Shown: piece after piece, positions 40,903 to 48,735 of the stretch
Position numbering within the stretch: the stretch's first letter is position 1
Layout: every line of letters starts with the position of its first letter
Source of the DNA: Oscillospiraceae bacterium
GTDB lineage: Bacteria; Bacillota; Clostridia; Oscillospirales; Oscillospiraceae
Assembly (NCBI GenBank): GCA_020025535.1
Contig: JAHHRY010000008.1
Span: forward strand, 1-49,815
Direction: 5' to 3'
DNA length: 49,815 nt
The notes under the pieces: generated by a model
Seen by the model: only the letters and a program-made list of their open reading frames with translations
The model's database searches: none
What the model was told of the DNA's origin: nothing
Position numbers and translations under genes: made by a program

Positions 40903-40966
40903 GATTATTGTTTATAATTATTTCAAAATAAATCAAGGAAAAGTACTTCCCAAAACAACCGCACTA

Positions 40967-40975
40967 TGCTATAAT
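40967..40975 (+). promoter_or_regulatory. Extended -10 promoter of the envelope operon
   Basis: TG-C-TATAAT (40967-40975) is a perfect extended -10. The -35 region (TTCCCA at 40947-40952) is weak, as is common for extended -10 promoters. It gives a leader of about 65 nt. Confidence 0.65.
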
Positions 40976-41048
40976 GTCGAAGATGCGATCTCTTGTTAAC
41001 ATAACTGTTTTTACATATGATAATGCTGTAAGGCGAGGCGAACAAAAA

Positions 41049-42167
41049 ATGCTTGATTTATCCAAAATTTCCGTTGTTCTCCCATCTTTAGACCCCGATG
41101 AAAAGCTTACTGCTGTCATCGACGGACTGCTGGAATACGGATTTACCGATATTATTTTAATTAACGATGGCAGCAAACCTGAGAATCTTCACTACTTCAC
41201 CGAAGCTGCCGAACTTCATCCGGAAATTCATCTTTTGCATCATCCGGTCAACCTTGGTAAGGGTGCCGCTCTGAAAACCGCTTTCCGCTGGTATCTGGAA
41301 AACCGCCCCGACGGACTGGGCGTTGTCACGGTGGACGGCGACAATCAGCACCACCCTGAGGATACCCGAAACTGTGTGGAACAGATGATAAAAACCAATC
41401 ATCTGGTACTGGGCGTGCGTGACTTTTCTCAGCCCCAGGTTCCGCCCCGCAGCCGCATGGGCAACCGCATTACCTGCGGTGTATTCAGAGTTTTCTGCGG
41501 CCTGCGGATCTCCGATACCCAGACCGGTCTGCGTGCCATTCCCACCGAAGCCATGAAAACTCTGGTCAATGTCAAGGGCGATCGTTTTGAATACGAGACA
41601 AATATGCTCCTGGCTCTGAAGGAATATGACATTCCCTGGGATGAAGTAAAAATCCGAACCGTGTATATTGAGGAGAATAAAAGCTCACACTTCCGTACTG
41701 TAAGGGATTCCTGGCGAATCTACAAGCTGATACTGGCACATTTCTTCCGATATACCATATCCTCCATTCTCAGTGCACTGGCAGACGAAGGACTGTTTAC
41801 TTTACTGACCCTCATGCTCAAAAATGTGTGTACCGGTTTCATGCTGACGGCTATCCCCACAGTCGGTGCAAGAGTATTCTCTTCCCTGCTGAACTTCTTC
41901 ATGAATCAGAAACTGGTATTCAAGAGCAACTGTTCCACCGGCAAAGCACTGCTGAGATACTACGCTCTGGCTGTGCCCATGCTGCTCATGCAGCTGCTGT
42001 GCACCCACGGACTGTATCTGCTGCTGAATATCGGTGCCAACCAGGTAACGCTTCGCTCCGTTATTTATGCCATTGTCATGGTCATTCTGTTTATGGTCAG
42101 CTATCTTGTCCAGCAGCGTTGGGTTTTTGCGTACAAAAATAATACTCACAACAGGGAGGTAAAATAA
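41049..42167 (+). CDS. GT2 glycosyltransferase fused to a GtrA-like membrane domain
   Basis: A 372-aa fusion. Residues 1-230 are a DPM1-like family 2 glycosyltransferase (ISVVLPSLDPDEKL start, LINDGSKP, VNLGKGAALKTAF, VDGDNQHHPED with the DxD metal site, SDTQTGLRAI). Residues 240-365 are a four-helix GtrA-like domain (phrase FMNQKLVFKS is typical). Such fusions load a sugar onto undecaprenyl phosphate and help move the lipid-linked sugar across the membrane. The ATG at 41049 has a GAGG about 11 nt upstream. First gene of a five-gene operon with envelope functions; the sugar is unknown. Confidence 0.9.
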   Translation: MLDLSKISVVLPSLDPDEKLTAVIDGLLEYGFTDIILINDGSKPENLHYFTEAAELHPEIHLLHHPVNLGKGAALKTAFRWYLENRPDGLGVVTVDGDNQHHPEDTRNCVEQMIKTNHLVLGVRDFSQPQVPPRSRMGNRITCGVFRVFCGLRISDTQTGLRAIPTEAMKTLVNVKGDRFEYETNMLLALKEYDIPWDEVKIRTVYIEENKSSHFRTVRDSWRIYKLILAHFFRYTISSILSALADEGLFTLLTLMLKNVCTGFMLTAIPTVGARVFSSLLNFFMNQKLVFKSNCSTGKALLRYYALAVPMLLMQLLCTHGLYLLLNIGANQVTLRSVIYAIVMVILFMVSYLVQQRWVFAYKNNTHNREVK

Positions 42168-42169
42168 AC

Positions 42170-43381
42170 ATGCAAGATATGAACAACACTCCTTTCACCC
42201 CTGGCGACGATGTGCATCCTCGTCGGGCTCCGGAGCGCTCCGCTCCCCCCCACCGCCAGCCCGCCCGCAGAGCACCTCAGCCGGCTCGCAAACGTCATTC
42301 TGCACCCGCCCGGAAGCGTGATATTGTTATCTGCTACACGCTCCGTACTCTTATGGTTCTGTTTACCACAATTCTTCTGCTGTTTGCTTCGGCCTGCATT
42401 CTGCTGAACAGCATTTTCAATGGTCCCTCCATTGCCGCACGCAATGTGCTCACTATGTCTCTGATTCATTCCAGTGGTACTTACTGGATTCCCAATATTT
42501 TTATGAGCGATGAGCTGGTCAACGAGATCAGGGATGGCGACAAAGATCTGCTGCCTCCTGATGACTCCGTCACCGATATCCAGATTGACACCTCCGGTTC
42601 CCTGAACGGCAACAGCGATGAGTGGAAAGAACATCCTGACGGAATCCGCATCGATACCATCTACGGCGATACCTTCACCGGCCATGTCATGATTGTTCGT
42701 GACCCCTCCAAGGTATATCTTGCCACATCTGCCCCCTCTTTCTCTCCCACCATCCCCGGCGAACGTATCACCAACATGATGGACAAGACCGGCGCAGTTG
42801 CCGGTATCAACGCCGGTGCATTCTTTGATAACGGTACTTCCGATATCTCTGTCGGTGCCACCCCCAAGGGTCTTGTCATATCCGACGGAAAAGTCGTCTG
42901 GGAAGACACTTCCCAGTATAACAGTCAGGGCTTTGTCGGCTTCAACGAAGACAATGTTCTGGTCGTTACCAACAGCATCAGCACGCAAAAGGCCAAGGAA
43001 CTCAAAATCCGCGACGGCTGCTGCTTCGGTCCCATTCTTGTGTCAAACGGTGCCATCAATGAGCAGGCATACGGCAATGAGTCCGGCTTCAACCCCAGAA
43101 CCGCTATCGGCCAGAGAGCCGACGGCGCTATCGTGATGGTCTGTATCGACGGACGTCAGGTAGGCAATCTGGGCGGCGGCTATTCCGATATGATCGACAT
43201 CATGGTGGAATACGGTGCCGTTAACGCCTGCAACCTGGACGGCGGTTCCTCCTCCGTCATGATGTATCGGGATACGCAGGGTATCTACGGAGCTCCTGGA
43301 CAGGTTCAGATGATCAACAATTATTCTCTGCTTCAGGGAGAACCCCGGCGTATGCCCACCTTCTTCCTGGTACGTCCGTGA
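42170..43381 (+). CDS. Membrane-anchored phosphodiester glycosidase (NAGPA domain)
   Basis: A 403-aa protein with a Pro/Arg-rich cytoplasmic tail (1-50), one membrane helix (about 53-76) and an extracellular NAGPA domain (about 160-403). Family phrases are visible: GAVAGINAGAFF, PKGLVISDGKV, NPRTAIGQRADGAIVMVCIDGR and CNLDGGSSSVMMY. The domain is named for the human enzyme that uncovers mannose-6-phosphate; bacterial members act on polymer phosphodiesters such as exopolysaccharide or teichoic-acid linkages. It starts 2 nt after the GT2 gene, with GGGAGG inside the GT2 end. Substrate is not known. Confidence 0.88.
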   Translation: MQDMNNTPFTPGDDVHPRRAPERSAPPHRQPARRAPQPARKRHSAPARKRDIVICYTLRTLMVLFTTILLLFASACILLNSIFNGPSIAARNVLTMSLIHSSGTYWIPNIFMSDELVNEIRDGDKDLLPPDDSVTDIQIDTSGSLNGNSDEWKEHPDGIRIDTIYGDTFTGHVMIVRDPSKVYLATSAPSFSPTIPGERITNMMDKTGAVAGINAGAFFDNGTSDISVGATPKGLVISDGKVVWEDTSQYNSQGFVGFNEDNVLVVTNSISTQKAKELKIRDGCCFGPILVSNGAINEQAYGNESGFNPRTAIGQRADGAIVMVCIDGRQVGNLGGGYSDMIDIMVEYGAVNACNLDGGSSSVMMYRDTQGIYGAPGQVQMINNYSLLQGEPRRMPTFFLVRP

Positions 43382-43398
43382 AATGAGAGGTAAGTATA

Positions 43399-44808
43399 AT
43401 GACTACTGGAAGATATAACTCCAAGGGCTCTCCTTCCCGGCGAAATGCCCGGAGGCGCATTTCAAATGGTACTGTCGCTTTTTATATGGGATTTTTCATT
43501 CTCATCCTTGCTATTCTCGTCGGCCTGTGCATCGGCATGGTGGCGCTGAATAATTATCTGAAAAACTTTGAGCGTGCCCAGCCCACCGCAAAAAGTCAGG
43601 AAGTGTTCCAGCAGCTTTTCAGCAATCCCAACTGGGCAGATCTGTATGCCAAGGCCGGTGAAAAAGGTACCATCTACGAAGGTGCAGATGCCTACGCCGC
43701 CCATATGCAGAAGGTGGTAGGCGATCAGAAGCTCTCCTATCTGGAAACTTCTGCCGGTCTTTCCGGCGGCAAGAAATATATTGTACGTCTGGACAACAAG
43801 CAGAAAGTGGCAGAATTTACCCTGCAGAATGTGGCGGGAGAAGAAAGCAAAACACCTCAGTGGGAATTTGACAAGCTCTCTCTCTTCTACAGCTGCAACG
43901 AAGACGCTTTCATCGCCGTTCAGCCCGGCCATACTGCCTATGTCAACGGCGTTGCACTGGACGACAGCATGGTCGTTGCCAAAAGCACTACCGTAGCTGA
44001 GGATTATCTGCCCAACGGCATCCACGGCCATCAGGAGCAGGTGCTCTATATCAGCGGTCTTATGGCACAGCCCAATGTAACCGTCAAGGATCCCAGCGGC
44101 AATCCCGTGGAAGTAACCTATAACGCAGAAACCAACACCTATACCGAGAATGCCTCCCGGGAAGCAATCTCTGATGAGTTCAGAAACTATATCATCACCG
44201 CTTCCAAGGTCTACGGCAAGTATATGATTGGTGCCGCCAATAAAGCCAATCTTCGTGAGTACTTCGACGCAGACGCCTCCGCTTACAAGACCATCGTCGG
44301 TATCGACACCTGGATGCAGGACTACAAGGATTACCGTTTCGGCGATCCCACCATCAGCGGCTACTACCGCTACAGTGACAACCTCTATTCCGTGCGAGTC
44401 AGCATGATTCTTTATGTCACCAGAAAAGAAGGCACTGTCAAAGAATACAGTCTGGACAGCACCTACTTCGTGGAAAAGAAGGCTTCCGGCAAGTGGCTGA
44501 TTACAAACATGACCAACAAGGATGTTCAGGAGCTCAAGTCTCAGGTCAAGCTGACTTACATTGTCAACAACGAGATTGTCCATTCTGAATTTGTAGATGC
44601 CAACGCTTCCAAGCTGACTCTGCCCAACATCACCGTTCCCGAAGGACAGGTCTTCAGCGGCTGGTTCCAGAAGACTACCGACGATAGCGGCAAGACCGTC
44701 ATGAGCCTCGTGTTTGGCCCGCAGAAGGATAACATTGTGCATCTGGGTGATGGCAAAACTCTGATTCCGCTGGTCCTCTATGCTCGTTTTGAAAGGGAGA
44801 GTGCCTAA
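43399..44808 (+). CDS. Exported single-pass protein with C-terminal InlB-repeat-like domain
   Basis: A 469-aa protein: an Arg-rich cytoplasmic start (1-25), one membrane helix (about 26-50), then a large extracellular part. The N-terminal half has TcaA/NTF2-like features (AVQPGHTAYVNGVALDD, a repeated SAKVYGKY-type helix). The last 60 residues (about 410-469: LPNITVPEGQVFSGWFQ, then VLYARFE) look like a Listeria-type InlB B-repeat beta-grasp fold. The family as a whole is not recognised. GAGAGG precedes the ATG. It lies between the glycosidase and PAP2 genes, so a surface-polymer role is inferred. Confidence 0.65.
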   Translation: MTTGRYNSKGSPSRRNARRRISNGTVAFYMGFFILILAILVGLCIGMVALNNYLKNFERAQPTAKSQEVFQQLFSNPNWADLYAKAGEKGTIYEGADAYAAHMQKVVGDQKLSYLETSAGLSGGKKYIVRLDNKQKVAEFTLQNVAGEESKTPQWEFDKLSLFYSCNEDAFIAVQPGHTAYVNGVALDDSMVVAKSTTVAEDYLPNGIHGHQEQVLYISGLMAQPNVTVKDPSGNPVEVTYNAETNTYTENASREAISDEFRNYIITASKVYGKYMIGAANKANLREYFDADASAYKTIVGIDTWMQDYKDYRFGDPTISGYYRYSDNLYSVRVSMILYVTRKEGTVKEYSLDSTYFVEKKASGKWLITNMTNKDVQELKSQVKLTYIVNNEIVHSEFVDANASKLTLPNITVPEGQVFSGWFQKTTDDSGKTVMSLVFGPQKDNIVHLGDGKTLIPLVLYARFERESA

Positions 44809-45390
44809 GTGGATATTATGAGTTTCCTTGCAGAGAATTTTGATCTGCCCATCCTGGATTGGATTGCGGAGCATCTCTATTGTGGCTTTCTCGATGTGAT
44901 AATGCCCATTATCACGCTCTTCGGCGATGCAGGCATCTTCTGGATTGCCTGCGCCGTCGTTCTGGTGTGCATCCCCAAGTACCGCAAAACCGGTCTGAGT
45001 ATGGGTGCCGCCCTGCTGCTGGGTGTGATTATATGCAACGCGACCCTCAAGCCGCTGGTCGGACGAATCCGTCCTTACGACTATCAGCTGACGCACTTCG
45101 GCAAAACCATCGAGCTTCTGATCGCAAAACCCACTGATTTTTCCTTCCCTTCCGGACATACCATCGCTTCCTTTGAAGCATCCGTGGCATTGCTGATACA
45201 CAACAAAAAGATGGGCATTCCTGCGGTTATCCTGGCTTTCCTGATTGCTTTCTCCCGTCTTTACCTGTATGTGCATTACCCGACCGACGTTCTGTTCGCC
45301 ATGGTCGCAGGCATCGGCTTTGCCTTCCTCGGCAGCTGGATGGTCAAAAAGGGATATGAAATCTATGACGCAAAAAAAGCATTAAGATAA
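44809..45390 (+). CDS. PAP2 family lipid phosphatase
   Basis: A 193-aa integral membrane phosphatase with about five to six helices. The three PAP2 motifs are present: KPLVGRIRP, PSGH (in FSFPSGHTIAS) and SRLYLYVHYPTD. It probably dephosphorylates undecaprenyl pyrophosphate or another lipid phosphate on the outer face, recycling the carrier used by the GT2 enzyme upstream; the context supports this. It begins at a GTG (44809), directly after the previous stop, with AGGGAG 9 nt upstream. Confidence 0.9.
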   Translation: MDIMSFLAENFDLPILDWIAEHLYCGFLDVIMPIITLFGDAGIFWIACAVVLVCIPKYRKTGLSMGAALLLGVIICNATLKPLVGRIRPYDYQLTHFGKTIELLIAKPTDFSFPSGHTIASFEASVALLIHNKKMGIPAVILAFLIAFSRLYLYVHYPTDVLFAMVAGIGFAFLGSWMVKKGYEIYDAKKALR

Positions 45391-45404
45391 AAAGGAGAAT
45401 CATT

Positions 45405-45785
45405 ATGTCTAATAAGGCTATTAGCACCCCTGCTGCTCCTGCTGCCATCGGTCCCTACTCTCAGGGAATCGCCGCCGGCAACACTGCTTACATTTCCGGC
45501 CAGCTGCCCATTGATTCTGCCACCGGCGAATTTGCCGGTCAGGACATTGCCAGCCAGACCCGTCAGTCCCTGACTAACGTCAAGTCCATTCTGGAAGCCA
45601 ACGGCATGACCATGGCCAATGTTGTCAAGACCACCGTACTGCTGGCTGACATCGGCGAGTTTGCTGCCATGAACCAGGTTTACGCCGAGTTCTTCAGCGA
45701 GCCTTACCCCGCCCGTGCTGCCTATCAGGTAGCTGCCCTGCCCAAGGGTGCCAAGGTGGAAATCGAGGCAATTGCCGTTAAGTAA
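45405..45785 (+). CDS. ridA: RidA family enamine/imine deaminase
   Basis: A 126-aa cytoplasmic trimer-forming protein that hydrolyses reactive 2-aminoacrylate and other imines made by PLP enzymes. The family phrases are all present: PAAIGPYSQG, YISGQLPID, KTTVLLADIGEFAAMN and PARAAYQVAALPKGAKVEIEAIA, whose Arg is the carboxylate-binding catalytic residue. AGGAG precedes the ATG. It follows the PAP2 gene by 14 nt and ends the operon, although its job has no clear link to envelope synthesis. Confidence 0.95.
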   Translation: MSNKAISTPAAPAAIGPYSQGIAAGNTAYISGQLPIDSATGEFAGQDIASQTRQSLTNVKSILEANGMTMANVVKTTVLLADIGEFAAMNQVYAEFFSEPYPARAAYQVAALPKGAKVEIEAIAVK

Positions 45786-45800
45786 TGCCCGATAACAATG

Positions 45801-45840
45801 AAAGAGCCTGTAATCAGAAATGATTACAGGCTCTTTTCTT
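45801..45840 (+). terminator. Terminator of the envelope-ridA operon
   Basis: Perfect 16-bp stem AAAGAGCCTGTAATCA (45801-45816) with TGATTACAGGCTCTTT (45821-45836), loop GAAA, then TCTT. Convergent with the NifX/ATPase operon. Confidence 0.92.
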
Positions 45841-45846
45841 ATGTCC

Positions 45847-45882
45847 CGGCCGGCTGCCTTGGAACTGCATGACCGCCGGCCG
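45847..45882. repeat. GC-rich inverted repeat between convergent operons
   Basis: CGGCCGGC (45847-45854) and GCCGGCCG (45875-45882), 20-nt gap, no T-tail. It could form an mRNA 3' hairpin on the minus-strand operon. Confidence 0.5.
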
Positions 45883-45900
45883 TAAAATCAGCACAAAGGA

Positions 45901-46260
45901 TTAGTGCTCACCGCACTCGTCGGCGTGCTCATGCTCATGGCAGATGGAACCGGTGGAAATCAGTTCTCCACGCAGGTAGCTCTCCACTGCTGCACGGGCA
46001 TTGCCCTGAGCGCCAACAATGACTTCTACGCCGCGCTCATTGAAGATATCCACTGCACCGCCGCCCATGCCACCGGAAATGATGACCTGTGCGCCTCTGT
46101 CAGCCAGGAAGTTGGGCAGGAATCCGGGACGATGGCCGGGGTTCGGAACGCTGTCCTCAGCAACAATCTTACCGTTCTCTGCGTCGAAGAAGATGAAGTT
46201 TTCACAATGGCCAAAGTGACCGGCGACTACGTCGCCCATAGCAGCAACTACAATTTTCAT
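45901..46260 (-). CDS. NifX-family protein with His/Cys-rich tail
   Basis: A 119-aa protein of the dinitrogenase iron-molybdenum cofactor-binding fold (NifX/NafY/COG1433): KIVVAAMGDVVAGHFGHCENF, then ISGGMGGGAVDIFNERGVEVIVGA, the conserved core. The last 14 residues, CHEHEHADECGEH, form a metal-binding tail that most family members lack. There is no nitrogenase gene in the window, so nitrogen fixation is not implied; binding or transfer of a metal or Fe-S cluster is the likely role. AGGAG precedes the ATG. Last gene of the DUF134 operon, 13 nt after the second ATPase. Confidence 0.88.
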   Translation of the reverse strand: MKIVVAAMGDVVAGHFGHCENFIFFDAENGKIVAEDSVPNPGHRPGFLPNFLADRGAQVIISGGMGGGAVDIFNERGVEVIVGAQGNARAAVESYLRGELISTGSICHEHEHADECGEH

Positions 46261-46273
46261 AATATATACTCCT

Positions 46274-47137
46274 TTACAATCCGAGCAGATCGCTCGTTTT
46301 TTTATAAATTGTTTTCAGCGCATCCCGAGCCGGACAATCAATTTCAGCCAGACTCTTTCCGGCATTGATGGCTTCCGATGCGCTCTTATCATAAGGAATC
46401 TTCCCCAGGAAGGGAATGTCTTCCTGCAGGCAGTATTTTTCAATGGCAGCCGTGTTTTCAGGGCTTGCATCCCATTTGTTTACGCAAACCGCCAGCGGAG
46501 TCTGGAAGGTTCCGGCGGTCTTCACCAGACGCTGCAGATCGCTGATGCCGGACATGGACGGTTCTGCCACCACCAGCACCAAATCCACGCCGCTGATGGA
46601 TGCAATCACCGGGCAGCCAATTCCGGGAGAACCGTCTATAATGGCCAAATCGCATTCCGGTGCGTTTTTCATCATCGCCAGTTTCACATCCGCTACCAGC
46701 TTACCGGAGTTACCGCGGCCCATTTTCAGCTTGGCGGTAGAAAACACACCTTCATCCCGATATAGATAACATTCACCGGCTACATCCTGCGTCATACGGA
46801 TTGCTTTCTGCGGACACAGATAGGCACAAACGCCACAGCCTTCGCAGGCATACTCCGATACCTGATAACTGCCATCTACAGATTTGACGGCATCAAACTG
46901 GCAGTATGCATCACAAATACCGCAGCCAATACATTTCTCCGGATCAATGACAGCCTTATCACCGCCCAGAAAATCCGTACATTCCGGTTCGGTTATCTGC
47001 TCTGTGACAATATGCAGATTGGGCGCATCCACGTCGCAGTCGGCAATCGCCTTTGCCCCGGAAAATCGGATAAAGGCAGCAGCGGTGGTGGTTTTTCCGG
47101 TTCCGCCCTTGCCGCTCAGGATCAATAGTTTTTTCAT
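46274..47137 (-). CDS. MinD-like ATPase with inserted ferredoxin domain (COG1149), second copy
   Basis: A 287-aa P-loop ATPase of the Mrp/MinD superfamily. The deviant Walker A is SGKGGTGKTT (8-17). A two-[4Fe-4S] ferredoxin insert has Cys 69, 72, 75, 79 and 98, 101, 104, 108. The Walker B-like IIDGSPGIGCP and VVAEPSMSG follow. Such proteins are thought to bind and hand over Fe-S clusters in an ATP-dependent way, but this subfamily is poorly studied. The ATG at 47137 overlaps the stop of the first ATPase gene by ATGA, so the two are made together and may form a heterodimer. Confidence 0.9.
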   Translation of the reverse strand: MKKLLILSGKGGTGKTTTAAAFIRFSGAKAIADCDVDAPNLHIVTEQITEPECTDFLGGDKAVIDPEKCIGCGICDAYCQFDAVKSVDGSYQVSEYACEGCGVCAYLCPQKAIRMTQDVAGECYLYRDEGVFSTAKLKMGRGNSGKLVADVKLAMMKNAPECDLAIIDGSPGIGCPVIASISGVDLVLVVAEPSMSGISDLQRLVKTAGTFQTPLAVCVNKWDASPENTAAIEKYCLQEDIPFLGKIPYDKSASEAINAGKSLAEIDCPARDALKTIYKKTSDLLGL

Positions 47138-47970
47138 CCCACGTTCCCTCCGATCTTATTCAGCAAATCACGGAACAGGTCACGGGCTTCTGCATTCTCT
47201 TCACTGAGGATCTTTCCGTCTGCAATCAGGCGGGCATATTCAGGAGAATAGGGAATCCTTTCCAGAATCGGCAGGTTCTTCTCCCGGCAAAAATCTTCCA
47301 GCGGTGCATAGGGTGCATCTTGCTTGTTGATGACCACGCCGCAGGGCTTTCCCAGAAGTGTAACGAGCTCGTGCACCATCCGGAAATTGTGAAATCCGAA
47401 GGCCGTAGGCTCCGCCACCAGAACGCAGTAATCCGCATCCGATATGCTTTCCATAGCAGAGCAGGCGCTGCCCGGCGGACAATCCACGATCACCGGCTCT
47501 TCCGCCCTTTTTACTGCATCCAGCGCTGCGTGAATCACGGGGACACCGGAAGCTTCTCCAAGATTCAACACGCCGGTTACAACACGAGTCTCTCCGTGGT
47601 ATCCCTGTTCCACATGGCCTACCGGCTTCTTCACCTGAGAGATGGCCTTTTCCGGACAAACCATGGCACATCCGCCGCAGCTGTGGCAGACCTCGGAGAA
47701 AACCTGAGGTATTTCTTTAATATAGATCAGCGCATGAAATCTGCAGAACTTCACACAGGCACGGCAGCCGGTACATCTGTCCTTGTCGAACGTTGGCAAA
47801 AGGGTGGAAACCGTCTTTTCCTTCACATCATCCGGTTTCCAAAACAGGCGCCCATTGGGTTCTTCCACATCACAGTCAACATATACGGCACGTCCTGCTG
47901 CTGATGCCAGATTGACTGCAACAAGGGTTTTACCCGCACCGCCCTTACCGCTTAATACCGCTATTTTCAT
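47134..47970 (-). CDS. MinD-like ATPase with inserted ferredoxin domain (COG1149), first copy
   Basis: A 278-aa paralogue of the next gene. Walker A LSGKGGAGKT (6-15); ferredoxin Cys 66, 69, 72, 76 and 95, 98, 101, 105; the switch region VDCPPGSACSAMES and VLVAEPTAFGFHNF. The Cys in PPGSAC lies in the nucleotide-switch region; the other copy has GIGCP there. Start and stop both overlap neighbours by ATGA, giving tight coupling with the NifX-like gene before it and the second ATPase after it. Confidence 0.9.
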   Translation of the reverse strand: MKIAVLSGKGGAGKTLVAVNLASAAGRAVYVDCDVEEPNGRLFWKPDDVKEKTVSTLLPTFDKDRCTGCRACVKFCRFHALIYIKEIPQVFSEVCHSCGGCAMVCPEKAISQVKKPVGHVEQGYHGETRVVTGVLNLGEASGVPVIHAALDAVKRAEEPVIVDCPPGSACSAMESISDADYCVLVAEPTAFGFHNFRMVHELVTLLGKPCGVVINKQDAPYAPLEDFCREKNLPILERIPYSPEYARLIADGKILSEENAEARDLFRDLLNKIGGNVG

Positions 47971-48317
47971 CGAATACCCTGAAAACCCGCATGGAAATGT
48001 GTCAGTTCCGCAAGTTTTTCCTCTGCCATGGCAGAAAGGTTCTCCGCAGCATCGGTCCCCTCTGCTTTATAGATTTTGATACCGGCAGTCTGGAACACAT
48101 CTGCCGCATTCTGGCCACATCGCACAGTAATCAGCACATCCGTATGCTGATCTGTCAGGAACTGAGCTGCCTGAATACCGGCACCGCCCTGAGACTGAGC
48201 AGCAGGATTCTCCAGGATTTCCGTTTTACCGTCCTCACTGAACAGGAAGTAAGGAGCACGCCCAAAGGTTACACAGACATCTTTTTTGTTTTCGTCCAAA
48301 GGAATGGCAATTTTCAT
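47967..48317 (-). CDS. NifX-family protein, short form
   Basis: A 116-aa NifX/COG1433-type protein: MKIAIPLDENKKDVCVTFGRAPYFLF, GGAGIQAAQFL and CGQNAADVFQTAGIKIYKAEG are the conserved strands and loop. Unlike the other NifX-type protein here it has no His-rich tail; its C-terminus is helical (AAENLSAMAEEKLAEL). The ATG at 48317 is preceded by GGGGG; the longer open frame to 48512 runs into the DUF134 gene and is rejected. Second gene of the operon, 22 nt after DUF134 and overlapping the first ATPase by 4 nt. Confidence 0.87.
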   Translation of the reverse strand: MKIAIPLDENKKDVCVTFGRAPYFLFSEDGKTEILENPAAQSQGGAGIQAAQFLTDQHTDVLITVRCGQNAADVFQTAGIKIYKAEGTDAAENLSAMAEEKLAELTHFHAGFQGIR

Positions 48318-48339
48318 AATTTTCCCCCTTCTGTATCCA

Positions 48340-48690
48340 TCAGCCGCAGCAATGGCGATGCCTGTGGCATCCCCGGCTGTCGCAGTTTTCATTCTTTTCA
48401 TCGCAGAGGCGATAATTTCCTCCCTCGATGCGAAGCGGCAGGCCATCCACCAAGGCATCCGCCAGCTTCTTGCGCGCGGACGTATAAATCTGCTGAACGG
48501 TGGTACGGGCAATTTTCATATTGGCACCACACTCTTCCTGGGAAGCCCCCTCCTTGTCGATCAGCCGAATTGTTTCATACTCGTCCACCGTCAGTACAAT
48601 GGTCTTGTCTTCCTGACCTGCATTGACCGGTACGAAGCCTGTATTCATCGGCATACGGCATACTCTTCTGCACTTACATGGTCTTGGCAA
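48340..48690 (-). CDS. DUF134 family predicted DNA-binding regulator
   Basis: A 116-aa protein that begins with the DUF134 signature MPRPCKCRRVC and has a sigma-region-4-like helix-turn-helix (VDEYETIRLIDKEG, then SQEECGANMKIARTTVQQIYTSARKKLADAL). The tail is metal-binding in character (CDEKNENCDSRGCHRHRHCCG). The start is a TTG at 48690, 8 nt after AGGAGG; a GTG nearer the site would have no spacing. It heads the NifX/ATPase operon and lies just below a pair of palindromes, so autoregulation in response to metal or Fe-S status is inferred. Confidence 0.88.
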   Translation of the reverse strand: MPRPCKCRRVCRMPMNTGFVPVNAGQEDKTIVLTVDEYETIRLIDKEGASQEECGANMKIARTTVQQIYTSARKKLADALVDGLPLRIEGGNYRLCDEKNENCDSRGCHRHRHCCG

Positions 48691-48711
48691 TGTGCTCACC
48701 TCCTTATATTT

Positions 48712-48725
48712 ATGGCATATGCCAT
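48712..48725. promoter_or_regulatory. Palindromic operator 1 of the DUF134 operon
   Basis: ATGGCATATGCCAT is a perfect 14-bp palindrome between the -10 and the ribosome site of the DUF134 gene. A second imperfect copy overlaps the -35. Paired sites around a promoter suit a repressor, most simply DUF134 itself. Confidence 0.65.
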
Positions 48726-48735
48726 TTACGAGGAT

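Noticed and set aside
45901..48317. Reading the NifX-type genes as nitrogen fixation genes
   Set aside because: No nifH, D, K, E, N or B appears in the window, and NifX-fold proteins are common in non-fixing anaerobes.
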